DNA of 64,000 bases from Asterias rubens (Eukaryota; Echinodermata; Asteroidea; Forcipulatida; Asteriidae), in NCBI RefSeq assembly GCF_902459465.1, contig NC_047062.1, forward strand, positions 26,653,866-26,717,865. The letters run 5' to 3'. The first letter of the stretch is position 1. Each line of letters opens with the position of its first letter. Position numbers and translations under genes: made by a program. Positions 24,660 to 35,414 of the stretch are shown piece by piece. The notes under the pieces were generated by a model, which ran no database searches, was not told the origin of the DNA, and saw nothing but the letters and a program-made list of their open reading frames with translations.

Positions 24660-24938
24660 ATGGCAACACAATCGGAAAAGAAAGCCGTCATCAAGAATGC
24701 GGATATGTCGGAGGATATGCAGGAAGACGTGGTGCAGTTCGCTGCTCAAGCCATGGAGAAGTACACCGTAGAGAAGGACATAGCAGCACTCATCAAGAAA
24801 GAGTTCGATCGGAAGTACAACCCTACGTGGCACTGTATTGTGGGTAGAAACTTTGGAAGTTACGTCACTCATGAAACTAAGCATTTTATCTACTTCTACT
24901 ACGGCCAAGTCGCTGTATTGCTGTTCAAATCGGGATGA
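24660..24938 (+). CDS. dynein light chain LC8-type, copy 2
   Basis: A 92-residue LC8 protein beginning [16 protein letters not shown], with [20 protein letters not shown] and an unchanged [15 protein letters not shown] core. One groove-strand difference: [14 protein letters not shown] has Tyr where copies 1 and 4 have Leu. The chosen start is the first ATG after the predicted splice acceptor at 24640; an upstream in-frame ATG at 24615 is intronic in this model. Intron-free coding region. Second of four tandem copies. Confidence 0.95.
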   Translation: MATQSEKKAVIKNADMSEDMQEDVVQFAAQAMEKYTVEKDIAALIKKEFDRKYNPTWHCIVGRNFGSYVTHETKHFIYFYYGQVAVLLFKSG

Positions 24939-25767
24939 CTGGTGAATATTTCTAGCGGCTTTTGTTTTCTCCTGTGTAGAAAATAGTGGATAATCCGCCA
25001 TGTTATAATGTGGGACTTCGCTATGCATTTACAAGTGGAGCAACAATTACTGCCGCTTGGGCGAACCATAACATTGAAACTTGAAGTTGCAACTTGAACG
25101 TGAAGTTTGAGGCCATGCCACTAAACATAAGGGCAATGTTTTCAGACAACTTGGAGTCCCTTGCAATGCATATACTTCTGCAGGACAAAGCCTTAATCTT
25201 CTATGCTGTAAGATGTATACCATTCACAAGAAAATGATAAGAAAACTGATCTGTGATGGGTACTTCTTGTTGGAAATTGCCTGGAGCTGGTTGCCTCAAT
25301 TGGCTTTTGTGACATGGCCTGACAGTCGATCAACACAGATCATTAAATAATGAGTATTTTTCTGTCTGATAGTAGTTATACCATACAAACATTATTTACG
25401 TATTATTAACGAATACGCTACCAGCAACCCCGTTGCCTCCCCCCCCCCCCCGCCTCCGGGCCCCATTCAATGTTGGCTTAATTGCGTGTTCCTATCATCA
25501 CTGAGTGGGGAGCCGGGTAACGGGGCGGGATGTAAACGAGTGTCACATGACCCAAGCATTCTGGCTGAGATTTCTTAATGATAATTTAGTATCAAAGACA
25601 GCCTAAGATGAAAATTTGATGCTACAAAGCTTCTTGGGGTATGGTATGAAAATGTGCTTCTTTATCACAATAGTATTATTATAATATTATCTTTAATATT
25701 AGCTTATGTGTTGATGAAAACCGTTGCTGTAGACTCGGGGTTCTTGCCTCATGGCACTGCATGTGGC
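24939..25767. other. region after LC8 copy 2
   Basis: No coding sequence recognised. Contains a C-run of about 15 bases near 25440 and otherwise unremarkable AT-rich DNA up to the target duplication of the foldback element. Confidence 0.5.
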
Positions 25768-25785
25768 AACATTAGTAGAAGGATG

Positions 25786-25990
25786 CGTCTGATGGGGACA
25801 CACAAAGGAAAACAATATTGGAAAACGGATTAAAATTTTGGGGACACACAAAGGAAAGGGATTAAAATTTTGGGGACACACAAAGGAAAGGGATTAAAAT
25901 TTTGGGGACACACAAAGGAAGACGGAAGGAGAAGGGATTAACATTTTGAGGACACACAAAGGAAGACGGAAGGGATGACCTAAATATAAA
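25786..25990 (+). repeat. subterminal minisatellite, left arm
   Basis: Repeats of GGGGACACACAAAGGAAAGG plus ATTAAAATTTT. The unit is about 33 bp, with longer variants carrying GACGGAAGGAGAAGG. The mirror-image array lies at 30745-30985. Confidence 0.85.
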
Positions 25991-27360
25991 AGGAGGACAC
26001 ACAATGGGAAGATGGAGTTTCATCATACCTAAATTAAACGTAAACAGAACTATAGTATACAGGATTAAAATGATCCCCCATCATAGGTAACTAACAGCTT
26101 AGTCAACTATAGTGACCTAATATTTTCTACCCTCACCTGAAAAGGGAATACTCCATCAGTTGTTAATGTTTTATTTATTTTTTCAGCAGGACTTCTATGT
26201 GTCTTAAAACATTAATGCAGTTAAAGTAATCTTAGTAAATTCACCAAGTTCAACTGAAGTTATAAAATATAATAATATTTGATTTTATGTTATGTTACTT
26301 ACACTTTTAGTGTTTAAAACCATTATGCAATTACACGTCGAATATAAAGCGAGCTTATTTTTGTATTTAGTTTTTATAAAACAAATTATCATTGGAATAA
26401 AAAAACGAACCCCATAATTTGAGATTACCTATACATGTAACGCGTACAGTAAATTCGATTCTTTATAATCAAATATTCGGATGTTACTTGAAAAGATAAA
26501 AATATTCCATCAGTTATTAAGTATTTTTTTTTACTCAGTAGGACTCCTACGTGTCTTAAAACATTCATACAGTTATATAATATTGAGTGATATGGTAGAC
26601 ATCAAATAAGACAGTTTGGTTATTTCTCTTTTTGGAAGATGTTTGGGGGCTCTGAAAAGAACCGGTTGGTTTTGACGCGTACACATTCAACGTCTATTTG
26701 AAGGTGATGAACATTGTGATAGCCTTGATTCGTGATGCACTTGCTTTATCACTTTGTAGATGTAGGTCCTTTATATTTCTACGTCTTTCTTGTTGCCATC
26801 TGGTGGTGCTCCCTTAGCCTTACCGGCCTTCTTCCGTCCCTCTCCACTTGGCTTTTTGAATTTTCCGTGGGCGATATGATATTTAAACAGAGTATGAAAG
26901 ATTAAATTAATCCCCGTTATAGTAAAAAGAATACATGTCATTTTTAGTATATGGAGAGACTATTGTAAACATTCATATACTCTTTTTTCTTTCCATTTTT
27001 AGTTAAAAGCGTTACGTTCAATATAGAATTGAATCTTAAGAGTGTCAAACGTCTTGAGCCATTTTACAAACAAACATATATTTTTGTAATACTACGAGAA
27101 AAATTGTGCGCTACCATGGCTAACGGAAGTTGTTATCGTTCAGTGTTACCTCCTATGACTAAATCAATACATGTGTTGCGTTGCATGAGTCAGCAAAACC
27201 AGGAAAGTTTACCTGCCGCGATTAATACATTTATCTTCCCCAGTAACGGATCATCAATTGAACAAAGAGTAACTTTTAGTGTTTAAAACCACCATGCAAT
27301 TGCAAGTAGAATATTAAGTGAGCTTATAGTTTCGTATTATTTTAGTGTTGATAAAACAAG

Positions 27361-29260
27361 ATTTGAGTTTAGTTTTCGTTTTCCCATTAGTTTTTATGTA
27401 GTTTGCAGTTTTTGGTAATATTTTGTTTTTCTGGAATAGTTTTTTTTTTTGGGGGGGGGGTTTATAGTTTGCAGCTTGTGGACTGCAGTTTCAAGTTTTT
27501 AGTTTTTTAAGATTTCAAGTGTTTAGGTTTTAAAATTTTGAATTTAGTTTTACTTCTTCTTTTAGTTTTTATTTATTAATCTTTGTAGTTTGCAGTTTTC
27601 AGTACGTAATTTTGTTGTTTGTAGTTTGTTTTTACAGCTTTAAGTGGTTTTATTAGTTTTTAAGATTTAAGTGTTTTTTCCCGTGTTTTTTCTTTAGTTT
27701 TTTTCCTCTGTAGTTTGCAGCTTTGCGGTTTTTTATGTTAGTTTATTGTGGATAGTGTACAGTTTGTAGTTTGTAGTTAGTTTTTAGTAGTTTAGTTTTA
27801 TAGTTTTTAAGTTTTGAGTTCAGTTTTTTTCCAGGTTTGTTTGCATCAATTTGTATTTGTAGCTTCAATTTCTTTTTTAGTTTGATAGTTTTTAAGCTTT
27901 GAGTTCAGTATTTTTGCTTTAGCTTTTACTTTGAGGTTTACATTTTGATAGTCTTTTTCGTTTTCAGTTTTCGGCTTTTAGCTTTTAGTATTTAGTTGTG
28001 AGAGGTTTGCAAGTGTCTGCGCTTTGAACCAACTGTTTTTGGACTGCATCGATGTTTTTTATACTGAACCTACACGTTGTACCATAATAATGGGATGTTT
28101 AGTTGAATATTCCTCATCATGTCGTTGACTATAGTATAGTGTTTCGTTGTATTACTGATTTTGTTTCATTTTTCTTTTTTAGTTTCTCGATAGACCTATA
28201 CTTTAATATTTTTGTCTGTAAAATTGTGTATATGCCTTTTGAAAATTCTTAATTTTAAATCACATTTTTGTTTATTGATTTGTTTTATGTTGCAGTCTTT
28301 GTACATGTTCGTTTTTGTTATACTTACGTTTCGTTTAATGTGTAGCGTTTGTTTATGTGTCCACATTGTTCCTTAAATGAATTCCTAAACGTCAGAAGCA
28401 CGTCAAGCTAACTACTGATATAAATTTAAACAAAGTGATAAAACAATCACATACAAAAAACCGCTGAAACCAAACTTTTTTTTTTACAATAATTAATAAC
28501 CATTCATGTGAATGATGATGATTAAGTTTCAACTGAGTTAAATCGGACACAAGTTAGTGATGTATCTGGTGTTAGCAAAAAACAACAAACAGTGTCTTTC
28601 ATTCGTAATGAAGACGAAGTCATTAATTTTTTACCACAGAAAATAACTGTATGTAATAAAAAGGTTGTCTTCTTATAATATCGACAAGCATTCAACAGTC
28701 GGTTCCATTCAACATTGGAAGCTACGGTCTTGTTGTGCACAGCATAGACTCTTTTCGTTTAAGGGCCTGGACAAATTTAATCCTTTAGCAAATAGTGGGG
28801 GAACACTAATCGATTCGTCAACAATAGGGGTACATGACCCAGCGGGCAAAATTTGTTGTAGATCCAATGTTGCAGGTATAGACATGTGGCAACTCTACCG
28901 ATTGTGTACGTGTATAAATCATGGAATAATGTCCGGATGCGGTTTTTCGGTCGAAAAGAAGCATACATTTTTCTTATATCAGTTTGTGTAAGAAGTATTG
29001 GGAGAAACAATGACATAATATTATTAGAGATCGAAGAACCTATTTCAATGCCGTCGTTATAAACATGGAGCTACGGTATCGTGTTGGTTTTTCATGCGCA
29101 CCATCTGAATTTGTTGAGTTTATTTTATATGCTACTCGTAATGATGTGTAACTAAACAGTCTTGAGATGGACTGTGTAGACAGTTAAGCTCGTTTAATAA
29201 CTTTAAAAGAAACGTTCGTGTTTAGTATCGTATACCGAATTTTTGTCTCAATAAGTTGAG
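27361..29260. other. central spacer of the foldback element
   Basis: 27361-27990 is strongly T-rich on the + strand with recurring TAGTTTGCAGTTTT-like words (TTTAGTTTT, TGTAGTTTG), probably a degenerate short tandem repeat. 28000-29260 is AT-rich without a recognisable gene. The largest reading frame (28665-28991, 108 codons) resembles no family I know. Confidence 0.5.
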
Positions 29261-29786
29261 AACTGAAATTTGTTTTCCTCACTTGCTAAAAGTAACATCC
29301 AAATATTTGACTGTACGCGTTACATGTAACCCCCAGTTATGAGGGTCGTTTTTATTCCAATGATAACTTGTTTTATAAACACTAAAATAATACGAAACTA
29401 TAAGCTCACTTAATATTCGACTTGCAATTGCATGGTGGTTTTAAACACTAAAAGTTACTCTTTGTTCAATTGATGATCCGTTACTGGGGAAGATAAATGT
29501 ATTAATCGCGGCAGGGTAAACTTTCCTAGTTTTGCTGACTCATGCAACGCAACACATGTATTGATTTAGTCATAGGAGGTAACACTGAACGATAACAACT
29601 TCCGTTAGCCATGGTAGCGCACAATTTTTCTCGTAGTATTACAAAAATATATGTTTGTTTGTAAAATGGCTCAAGACGTTTGACACTCTTAAGATTCAAT
29701 TCTATATTGAACGTAACGCTTTTAACTAAAAATTTAAAGAAAAAAGAGTATAGGAATGTTTACAATAGTCTCTCCATATACTAAAA

Positions 29787-30035
29787 ATGACATGTATTCT
29801 TTTTACTATAACGGGGATTAATTTAATCTTTCATACTCTGTTTAAATATCATATCGCCCACGGAAAATTCAAAAAGCCAAGTGGAGAGGGACGGAAGAAG
29901 GCCGGTAAGGCTAAGGGAGCACCACCAGATGGCAACAAGAAAAGACGTAGAAATATAAAGGACCTACATCTACAAAGTGATAAAGCAACTGCATCACGAA
30001 TCAAGGCTATCACAATGTTCATCACCTTCAAATAG
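29787..30035 (+). CDS. small basic hypothetical protein in the right arm of the foldback element
   Basis: An open frame of 82 codons with a hydrophobic start (ILFTITGINLIFHTLF) and a Lys/Arg-rich middle: GKFKKPSGEGRKKAGKAKGA, then PPDGNKKRRRN. I recognise no family. The mirror copy on the minus strand of the left arm (about 26700-26950) has one A fewer in the lysine run, shifting the frame to an early stop, so only one arm is open. The basic middle could be a nucleic-acid-binding or nuclear-targeting tail, or a chance frame in repeat DNA. Confidence 0.25.
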   Translation: MTCILFTITGINLIFHTLFKYHIAHGKFKKPSGEGRKKAGKAKGAPPDGNKKRRRNIKDLHLQSDKATASRIKAITMFITFK

Positions 30036-31004
30036 ACGTTGAATGTGTACGCGTCAAAACCAACCGGTTCTTTTCAGAGCCCCCCAACATCTTCCAAAAA
30101 GAGAAATAACCAAACTGTCTTATTTGATGTCTACCTATCACTCAATAGTATATAACTGTATGAATGTTTTAAGACACGTAGGAGTCCTACTGAGTAAAAA
30201 AAAATACTTAATAACTGATGGAATATTTTTATCTTTTCAAGTAACATCCGAATATTTGATTATAAAGAATCGAATTTACTGTACGCGTTACATGTATAGG
30301 TAATCTCAAATTATGGGGTTCGTTTTTTTATTCCAATGATAATTTGTTTTATAAAAACTAAATACAAAAATAAGCTCGCTTTATATTCGACGTGTAATTG
30401 CATAATGGTTTTAAACACTAAAAGTGTAAGTAACATAACATAAAATCAAATATTATTATATTTTATAACTTCAGTTGAACTTGGTGAATTTACTAAGATT
30501 ACTTTAACTGCATTAATGTTTTAAGACACATAGAAGTCCTGCTGAAAAAATAAATAAAACATTAACAACTGATGGAGTATTCCCTTTTCAGGTGAGGGTA
30601 GAAAATATTAGGTCACTATAGTTGACTAAGCTGTTAGTTACCTATGATGGGGGATCATTTTAATCCTGTATACTATAGTTCTGTTTACGTTTAATTTAGG
30701 TATGATGAAACTCCATCTTCCCATTGTGTGTCCTTCTTCTATATTTAGGTCATCCCTTCCGTCTTCCTTTGTGTGTCCTCAAAATGTTAATCCCTTCTCC
30801 TTCTGTCTTCCTTTGTGTGTCCCCAAAATTTTAATCCCTTCTCCTTCCGTCTTCCTTTGTGTGTCCCCAAAATTTTAATCCCTTTCCTTTGTGTGTCCCC
30901 AAAATTTTAATCCCTTTCCTTTGTGTGTCCCCATAATTTTAATCCGTTTTCCAATATTGTTTTCCTTTGTGTGTCCCCATCAGACGCATCCTTCTACTAA
31001 CATT

Positions 31005-34000
31005 TCAGAACACGACCATTGTTGCATGCAATGTTGCTTTATGCCTTCATGCGTGCAATAATGGGCCTTTTCCAAGCTTAGGTTTGGGCTTCAGCACCGG
31101 CTTGGGCAAACTAAAGGACATCAAACGGAGCAAGAGCTTATAAACCGAGTTTTGGAAAATGCCCTCTTGGGCTAAGATCAGCTTTACAAATGCTTTTTTC
31201 CTCAATTACTCGTTGTCGTATTTCAGACGGGAAACAATTCTAGGGAGTTGGAACTGTTATGAAATGTATCAATCTCTGATGTTTGTTTGATCCCTCATGA
31301 GATGATGGTCTTAATAAGCCCCAAAATAATTTTCATATTACTAAACAAGATTATTAATACTCAAGTTTTACCAATAACACTTTCAAAATATTTTGTTGTC
31401 CACACAGATGGCGTTTCAAGTCATCTCAGGGCCCCATGAATTCGGTTTTCCTGATAGGCACAGCCGCAAGCTAAAAAGCATTTTAACTGCGCAATTAAGT
31501 GCCTGACCTGAATTAAAGTTACCTTAATTGCCGCACTGTAATGTTAAATGTTTCGGACAATCGGTTTTAATTGACTATAAATCAATACGTAACAGATGTT
31601 CTTTGTTAATAATAAATGCAACAAACAATACAATAACATTAATTTTTGCAATATTTCAGCCCTTGGTGTTAGCTGTCCTTTCGAAAAATAAAAACTGCGC
31701 AGAATAATGTTTGTATTTCTCCATTTTTATTTTTATAGACCGGTGGACTTCACTTTTGTGTGTTACATATAAATATTGGTTACTGCGTGTGGTATGGTCA
31801 AAACTATACAGCCTCCGAGGTGATCACCGGAGCTAGTGTTCCATTTCCCCGAGGGGGTATAGACCGTGCAAGTCTCGCGGCTGTTCGAACATTTTCCGCT
31901 GGTTCTTTTAACGCGTGAAGTGAACAAACTTGCACACTCATGTGCGAGACTTGCACTATGGTGCTTTGTTGTCTACAAGTATTTTCATTCAAAGTTGGTG
32001 GTCAACACTTCGTTACTGATTCATGCATGCATTTAAACATGTATCGTTAAAAAAATGTGGCAATTTGGGGGGGGGGTAAATCTTTTAAGGAACTTCCCCG
32101 TTTTCAAAAGAAACCAAATTGTTTGATCTGAGCGACCGTTTAAACATGACACATAAACCATGATTGTCAACCCCATATCTACCAACAAGGTACTCAAGTC
32201 GCTGAGATAATCAACTTTCAGAAATAAAAGATAGGTTTTATTAATTGTGAAATTCTGAGACCCAATTATGCATGTAGCAACTTATAAGGGTTGGGTGCTA
32301 CGGCACATTCAGCAACCAAAGCCAGGAACACCGGGCCGAACCCCTTCTCTTTTCGATAAGTGCACTGGGTTCCTTTACATACGTTACACAACACATGGGA
32401 CCAACGGCTTTACGTCCCATCCGAAGGATGTCTTATGAAGTGTGAGCATTGTAATGTGTACAAAGTTTGCATTTTGATGTTGTTTTATTATATTTGTAGA
32501 ATTTGAATCGATTTACCACGTGAAATCAGAATGAGGGTGAAAGGTGATTAGGGACCGGACTGGACGTATCCTCGATCAATGGCACACGGGTGTAATTCAT
32601 GAGCCTCAAAGTGTTACCGATGTTCATTCAGGCTAGTATCATTAAAGACAGTGGACGCTATTGGTAATTGTCGAAGACCAGTCTCCTCACTTGGTGTATC
32701 TCAACATATACATAAAATAAAAAACCTGTAGTAAAAATTTGAGCTCAATTGATCGGCGAAGTTGCGAGATATAAATAATGAAAGACAAAAACACCCTTGT
32801 CAAACGGAGTTGAGTGCTTTCAGGTGCTTGATTTCGAGACCTCAAGTTCTAAATCTGAGGTCTTGAAATCAAATTCGTGGAAAATCATTTCTTTCTCGAA
32901 AACTACTCCACTTCAGAGGGAGCCGTTTCTCACAATGTTTTATTCTATCAGCCTCTCCCCATTACTCATTACCAAGTAAGGTTTCGTGCTAATAATTATT
33001 TTGAGTAGTTACCAATAGTGTCCACTGCCTGTAACCTGAGATCGAGAATAAGAGCGAGTGATAGCCAATCTGCAGGGGAGTTTGGCGTGGCTGTACCGCG
33101 AACTCAGTATCAGGGACTCCGAACACCTCCTGATTTTGATTCAGCAACTAAATCTTTACTTTTGACAATTCTTTATGTATGATTATCGACAACACGCGCA
33201 AGTTACTTATTAAAGGCCAAACTCTGCTCAATTTGGTGTGATGCTCAACACTGTTATTGGTGGGGAAATCGCGACAAGACAACGCCAACACCAATGAAGT
33301 AACTTGACACATTAACACCGTCCATTCATCTCAATATTTCCTTCCTCCATGGTATCATAGCTATCTCCAAATCAGTGACACTGTTATAGGTGAGTTGCGT
33401 CGTCCGCTGCTCGAACATTATTTTTGCAGGTGTTATAGGCCAACAACCTGTACCCGGGATGAAATCAACCTCGCACCAAATATCAATCAACTTGTTGGTC
33501 ACCTCTGATCTCATTGCCTAACATAATGCACATAAGTGTTGCGTTGGATGCGTTGGATCACGGATGAAACATTTTTTACAGGCGTAGGCCTACTTCCTAG
33601 TTCCAAGTTCCATGGGATGTTCGTGTACCCCCCCCCCCCCCTCCCCCCACGGGGATGGCAACCATCCAATCCTGCAGTTCATATCGGCCAGTAATGATGT
33701 GTGCATGCAAAGACACCACCAACATTATTGTCAACTTGTTTTTAAAACAATTTGTGTGGCGTGTCATGGCCGAACGGTACAGCGTTTCTGATCAGCAATG
33801 TGCCGCAGTTCAAGTCCAGGTTGGGGCAATTTGTCCTATGTTACTTTTTGCCTTGTTTTCAATTGGTCATGGGGGAGAAATGGCAAGCAGGCGTTTTGGA
33901 TGGAAAGTCGTAACATTTTCCATATCTTGAAACGTCAATGTTTCAATATTTAGGTATTGTGTGTCCCTTCCGGGACATCATAGTTTTACAGCAGCCTGAT

Positions 34001-34573
34001 GAAAATGAAACCTAGTGGTTTCGCCCAACACAACGAGGTTTTGACTAAATTTTATGTAGGTAAGTATCGGTGTCGTGTGAACACGAGAACGTTACTGTAT
34101 AATTATTATTATCCCTCACAACCAATAATCCTTTGTGAAATTCATTTCAAAACCAACCTGGCTGAGTTGACACAAACGGCCCAGGGGTTCAGTACAGTTT
34201 TCCCAACCTATAGTGTATTTCCTTGTATCGAAATTCACGTAGGCCTAAAAGGCCCTACCTGTCTATAAAATCCATACTTTAGTAGAGAACGTGAGGTCAC
34301 CATTCATGGACTTGCAGAACAAGTTACCGTAACTTGTTACTGCCTAAAAGCCATTGAAGCAGCCAATCAAATCCAATGCTACCATGACAGTCACCTGGTG
34401 CGCATGAGTGATTTTTACCCGGTAACACGAACTTGTTAGAAACTCCCGATTACTTAGCGTTAGTCGACGTTGTATGCAAGAGCCACGTACTCAACTTGCT
34501 TGAGCTAAAGTTTTGACACTATTTTCGAGGCAGAGTCCCGGTTGCAGATCAGTATTTACACCCGTGTAACTCA
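31005..34573. other. region between the foldback element and LC8 copy 3
   Basis: No recognised gene body. Holds a MITE at 32646-33030, a SINE-like fragment near 33765-33825 (TGGCCGAACGGTA ... AGTTCAAGTCC), and C-runs at 33630-33648. A possible non-coding first exon for LC8 copy 3 ends at 34573 (AACTCA/GTAAGTAC), but no TATA box was found. Confidence 0.5.
32646..33030. mobile_element. TTAA-flanked foldback MITE
   Basis: Left TTAA at 32642-32645 is followed by AGACAGTGGACGCTATTGGT; the right end is ACCAATAGTGTCCACTGCCT followed by a mutated GTAA. The centre holds inverted arms GATTTCGAGACCTCA / TGAGGTCTTGAAATC. Same family as 57648-58033. Confidence 0.85.
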
Positions 34574-35144
34574 GTAAGTACTTCACAACAAGTCTTTAAA
34601 ACTAGTTTATTGAATAAAGTAGCTCCTTATTTAATAGGGTCATCTATATTCTATAAGAGGACGATCAAATGTGAATTGAGGACCAGTCAAGTGTTTGACA
34701 AGTTGTAATATAAATGTCACGGCTCTTTGGCTAATTTGACTACTGTGTTACCACAATGACGTGCGTCTCGTACGTGCAGGGCTAATTTTATTTTTCTTCA
34801 CACATTGGGAATTTAAGGTTTCCGAAATTGCAAGTTTCTGCTGCAAAGAAAACCCCTTTATATTAATACGAAGCTATCAAAACAATAATACCCTACGAGC
34901 TATATGTCATCCAATCCAGTCCCAACATCAGGGTATAAATTAAAAAATTAATAAAATGAATATGTCTGTACAATTAAATGAATAAACTATATAAATTGAA
35001 AGTAAACAAACAAAAACTCTATTTGAGCAACTGTGTTTTGATAAAACAAATCCCCTTATCACAGTTTTACGTTTATATTAATCATCATGATTTATTTATT
35101 AATTAACCGATGTATATACTATTGTTTTTACAGCAATCATCGCA

Positions 35145-35414
35145 ATGTCTGACAGGAAGGCAGTGATTAAGAACGTGGATATGTCCGAGGATTTACAGCA
35201 AGATGTCATTGAGATCGCCACTAGTGCCATGGAGAAATTCAACGTCGAGAAAGACATCGCAGCAAACATCAAGAAGGAGTTTGACCGGAAGTATAACCCC
35301 ACCTGGCACTGCATTGTGGGTAGGAACTTCGGAAGTTACGTCACACACGAGACAAAACATTTCATATATTTCTACATTGGTCAGATGGCCGTATTGCTCT
35401 TCAAATCAGGATAA
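35145..35414 (+). CDS. dynein light chain LC8-type, copy 3
   Basis: An 89-residue LC8 protein, the standard family length, starting [13 protein letters not shown] (Val where the others have Ala). The core [20 protein letters not shown] is unchanged; the groove strand is [14 protein letters not shown], with Ile and Met substitutions. The start follows a predicted acceptor (TTTTTACAG, 35133). The coding region has no intron. A candidate AATAAA is at 35654-35659. A 50-bp tract beginning at TGGCACTGCA is identical, silent sites included, to copy 4, so these two are the closest pair. Confidence 0.95.
   Translation: MSDRKAVIKNVDMSEDLQQDVIEIATSAMEKFNVEKDIAANIKKEFDRKYNPTWHCIVGRNFGSYVTHETKHFIYFYIGQMAVLLFKSG

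Larger units (their letters stand above)
25774..30998. mobile_element. large foldback element, candidate non-autonomous Polinton/Maverick
   Basis: A 5,225-bp element flanked by a perfect 6-bp direct repeat AACATT (25768-25773 and 30999-31004). The ends are inverted: AGTAGAAGGATGCGTCTGAT at left and its complement at right, giving AG...CT termini. The inverted arms run to about 27360 and 29365 (about 1.6 kb each). Just inside the ends lie about six units containing GGGGACACACAAAGGAAAG. A module of about 170 bp with TTTATTCCAATGATAAYTTG is repeated within the right arm. The central 2 kb is T-rich and encodes nothing recognisable. Six-bp duplications, AG/CT ends and long inverted repeats are hallmarks of Polintons, but no polymerase, integrase, ATPase or capsid gene is present. 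It could instead be another foldback family. Confidence 0.85.

Noticed and set aside
28665-28991. 108-codon frame in the centre of the foldback element
   Set aside because: No domain, no related copy and AT-rich composition; treated as chance.
31804-31992. 62-codon minus-strand frame in a GC-richer patch
   Set aside because: No similarity to known families and no splice or promoter context.
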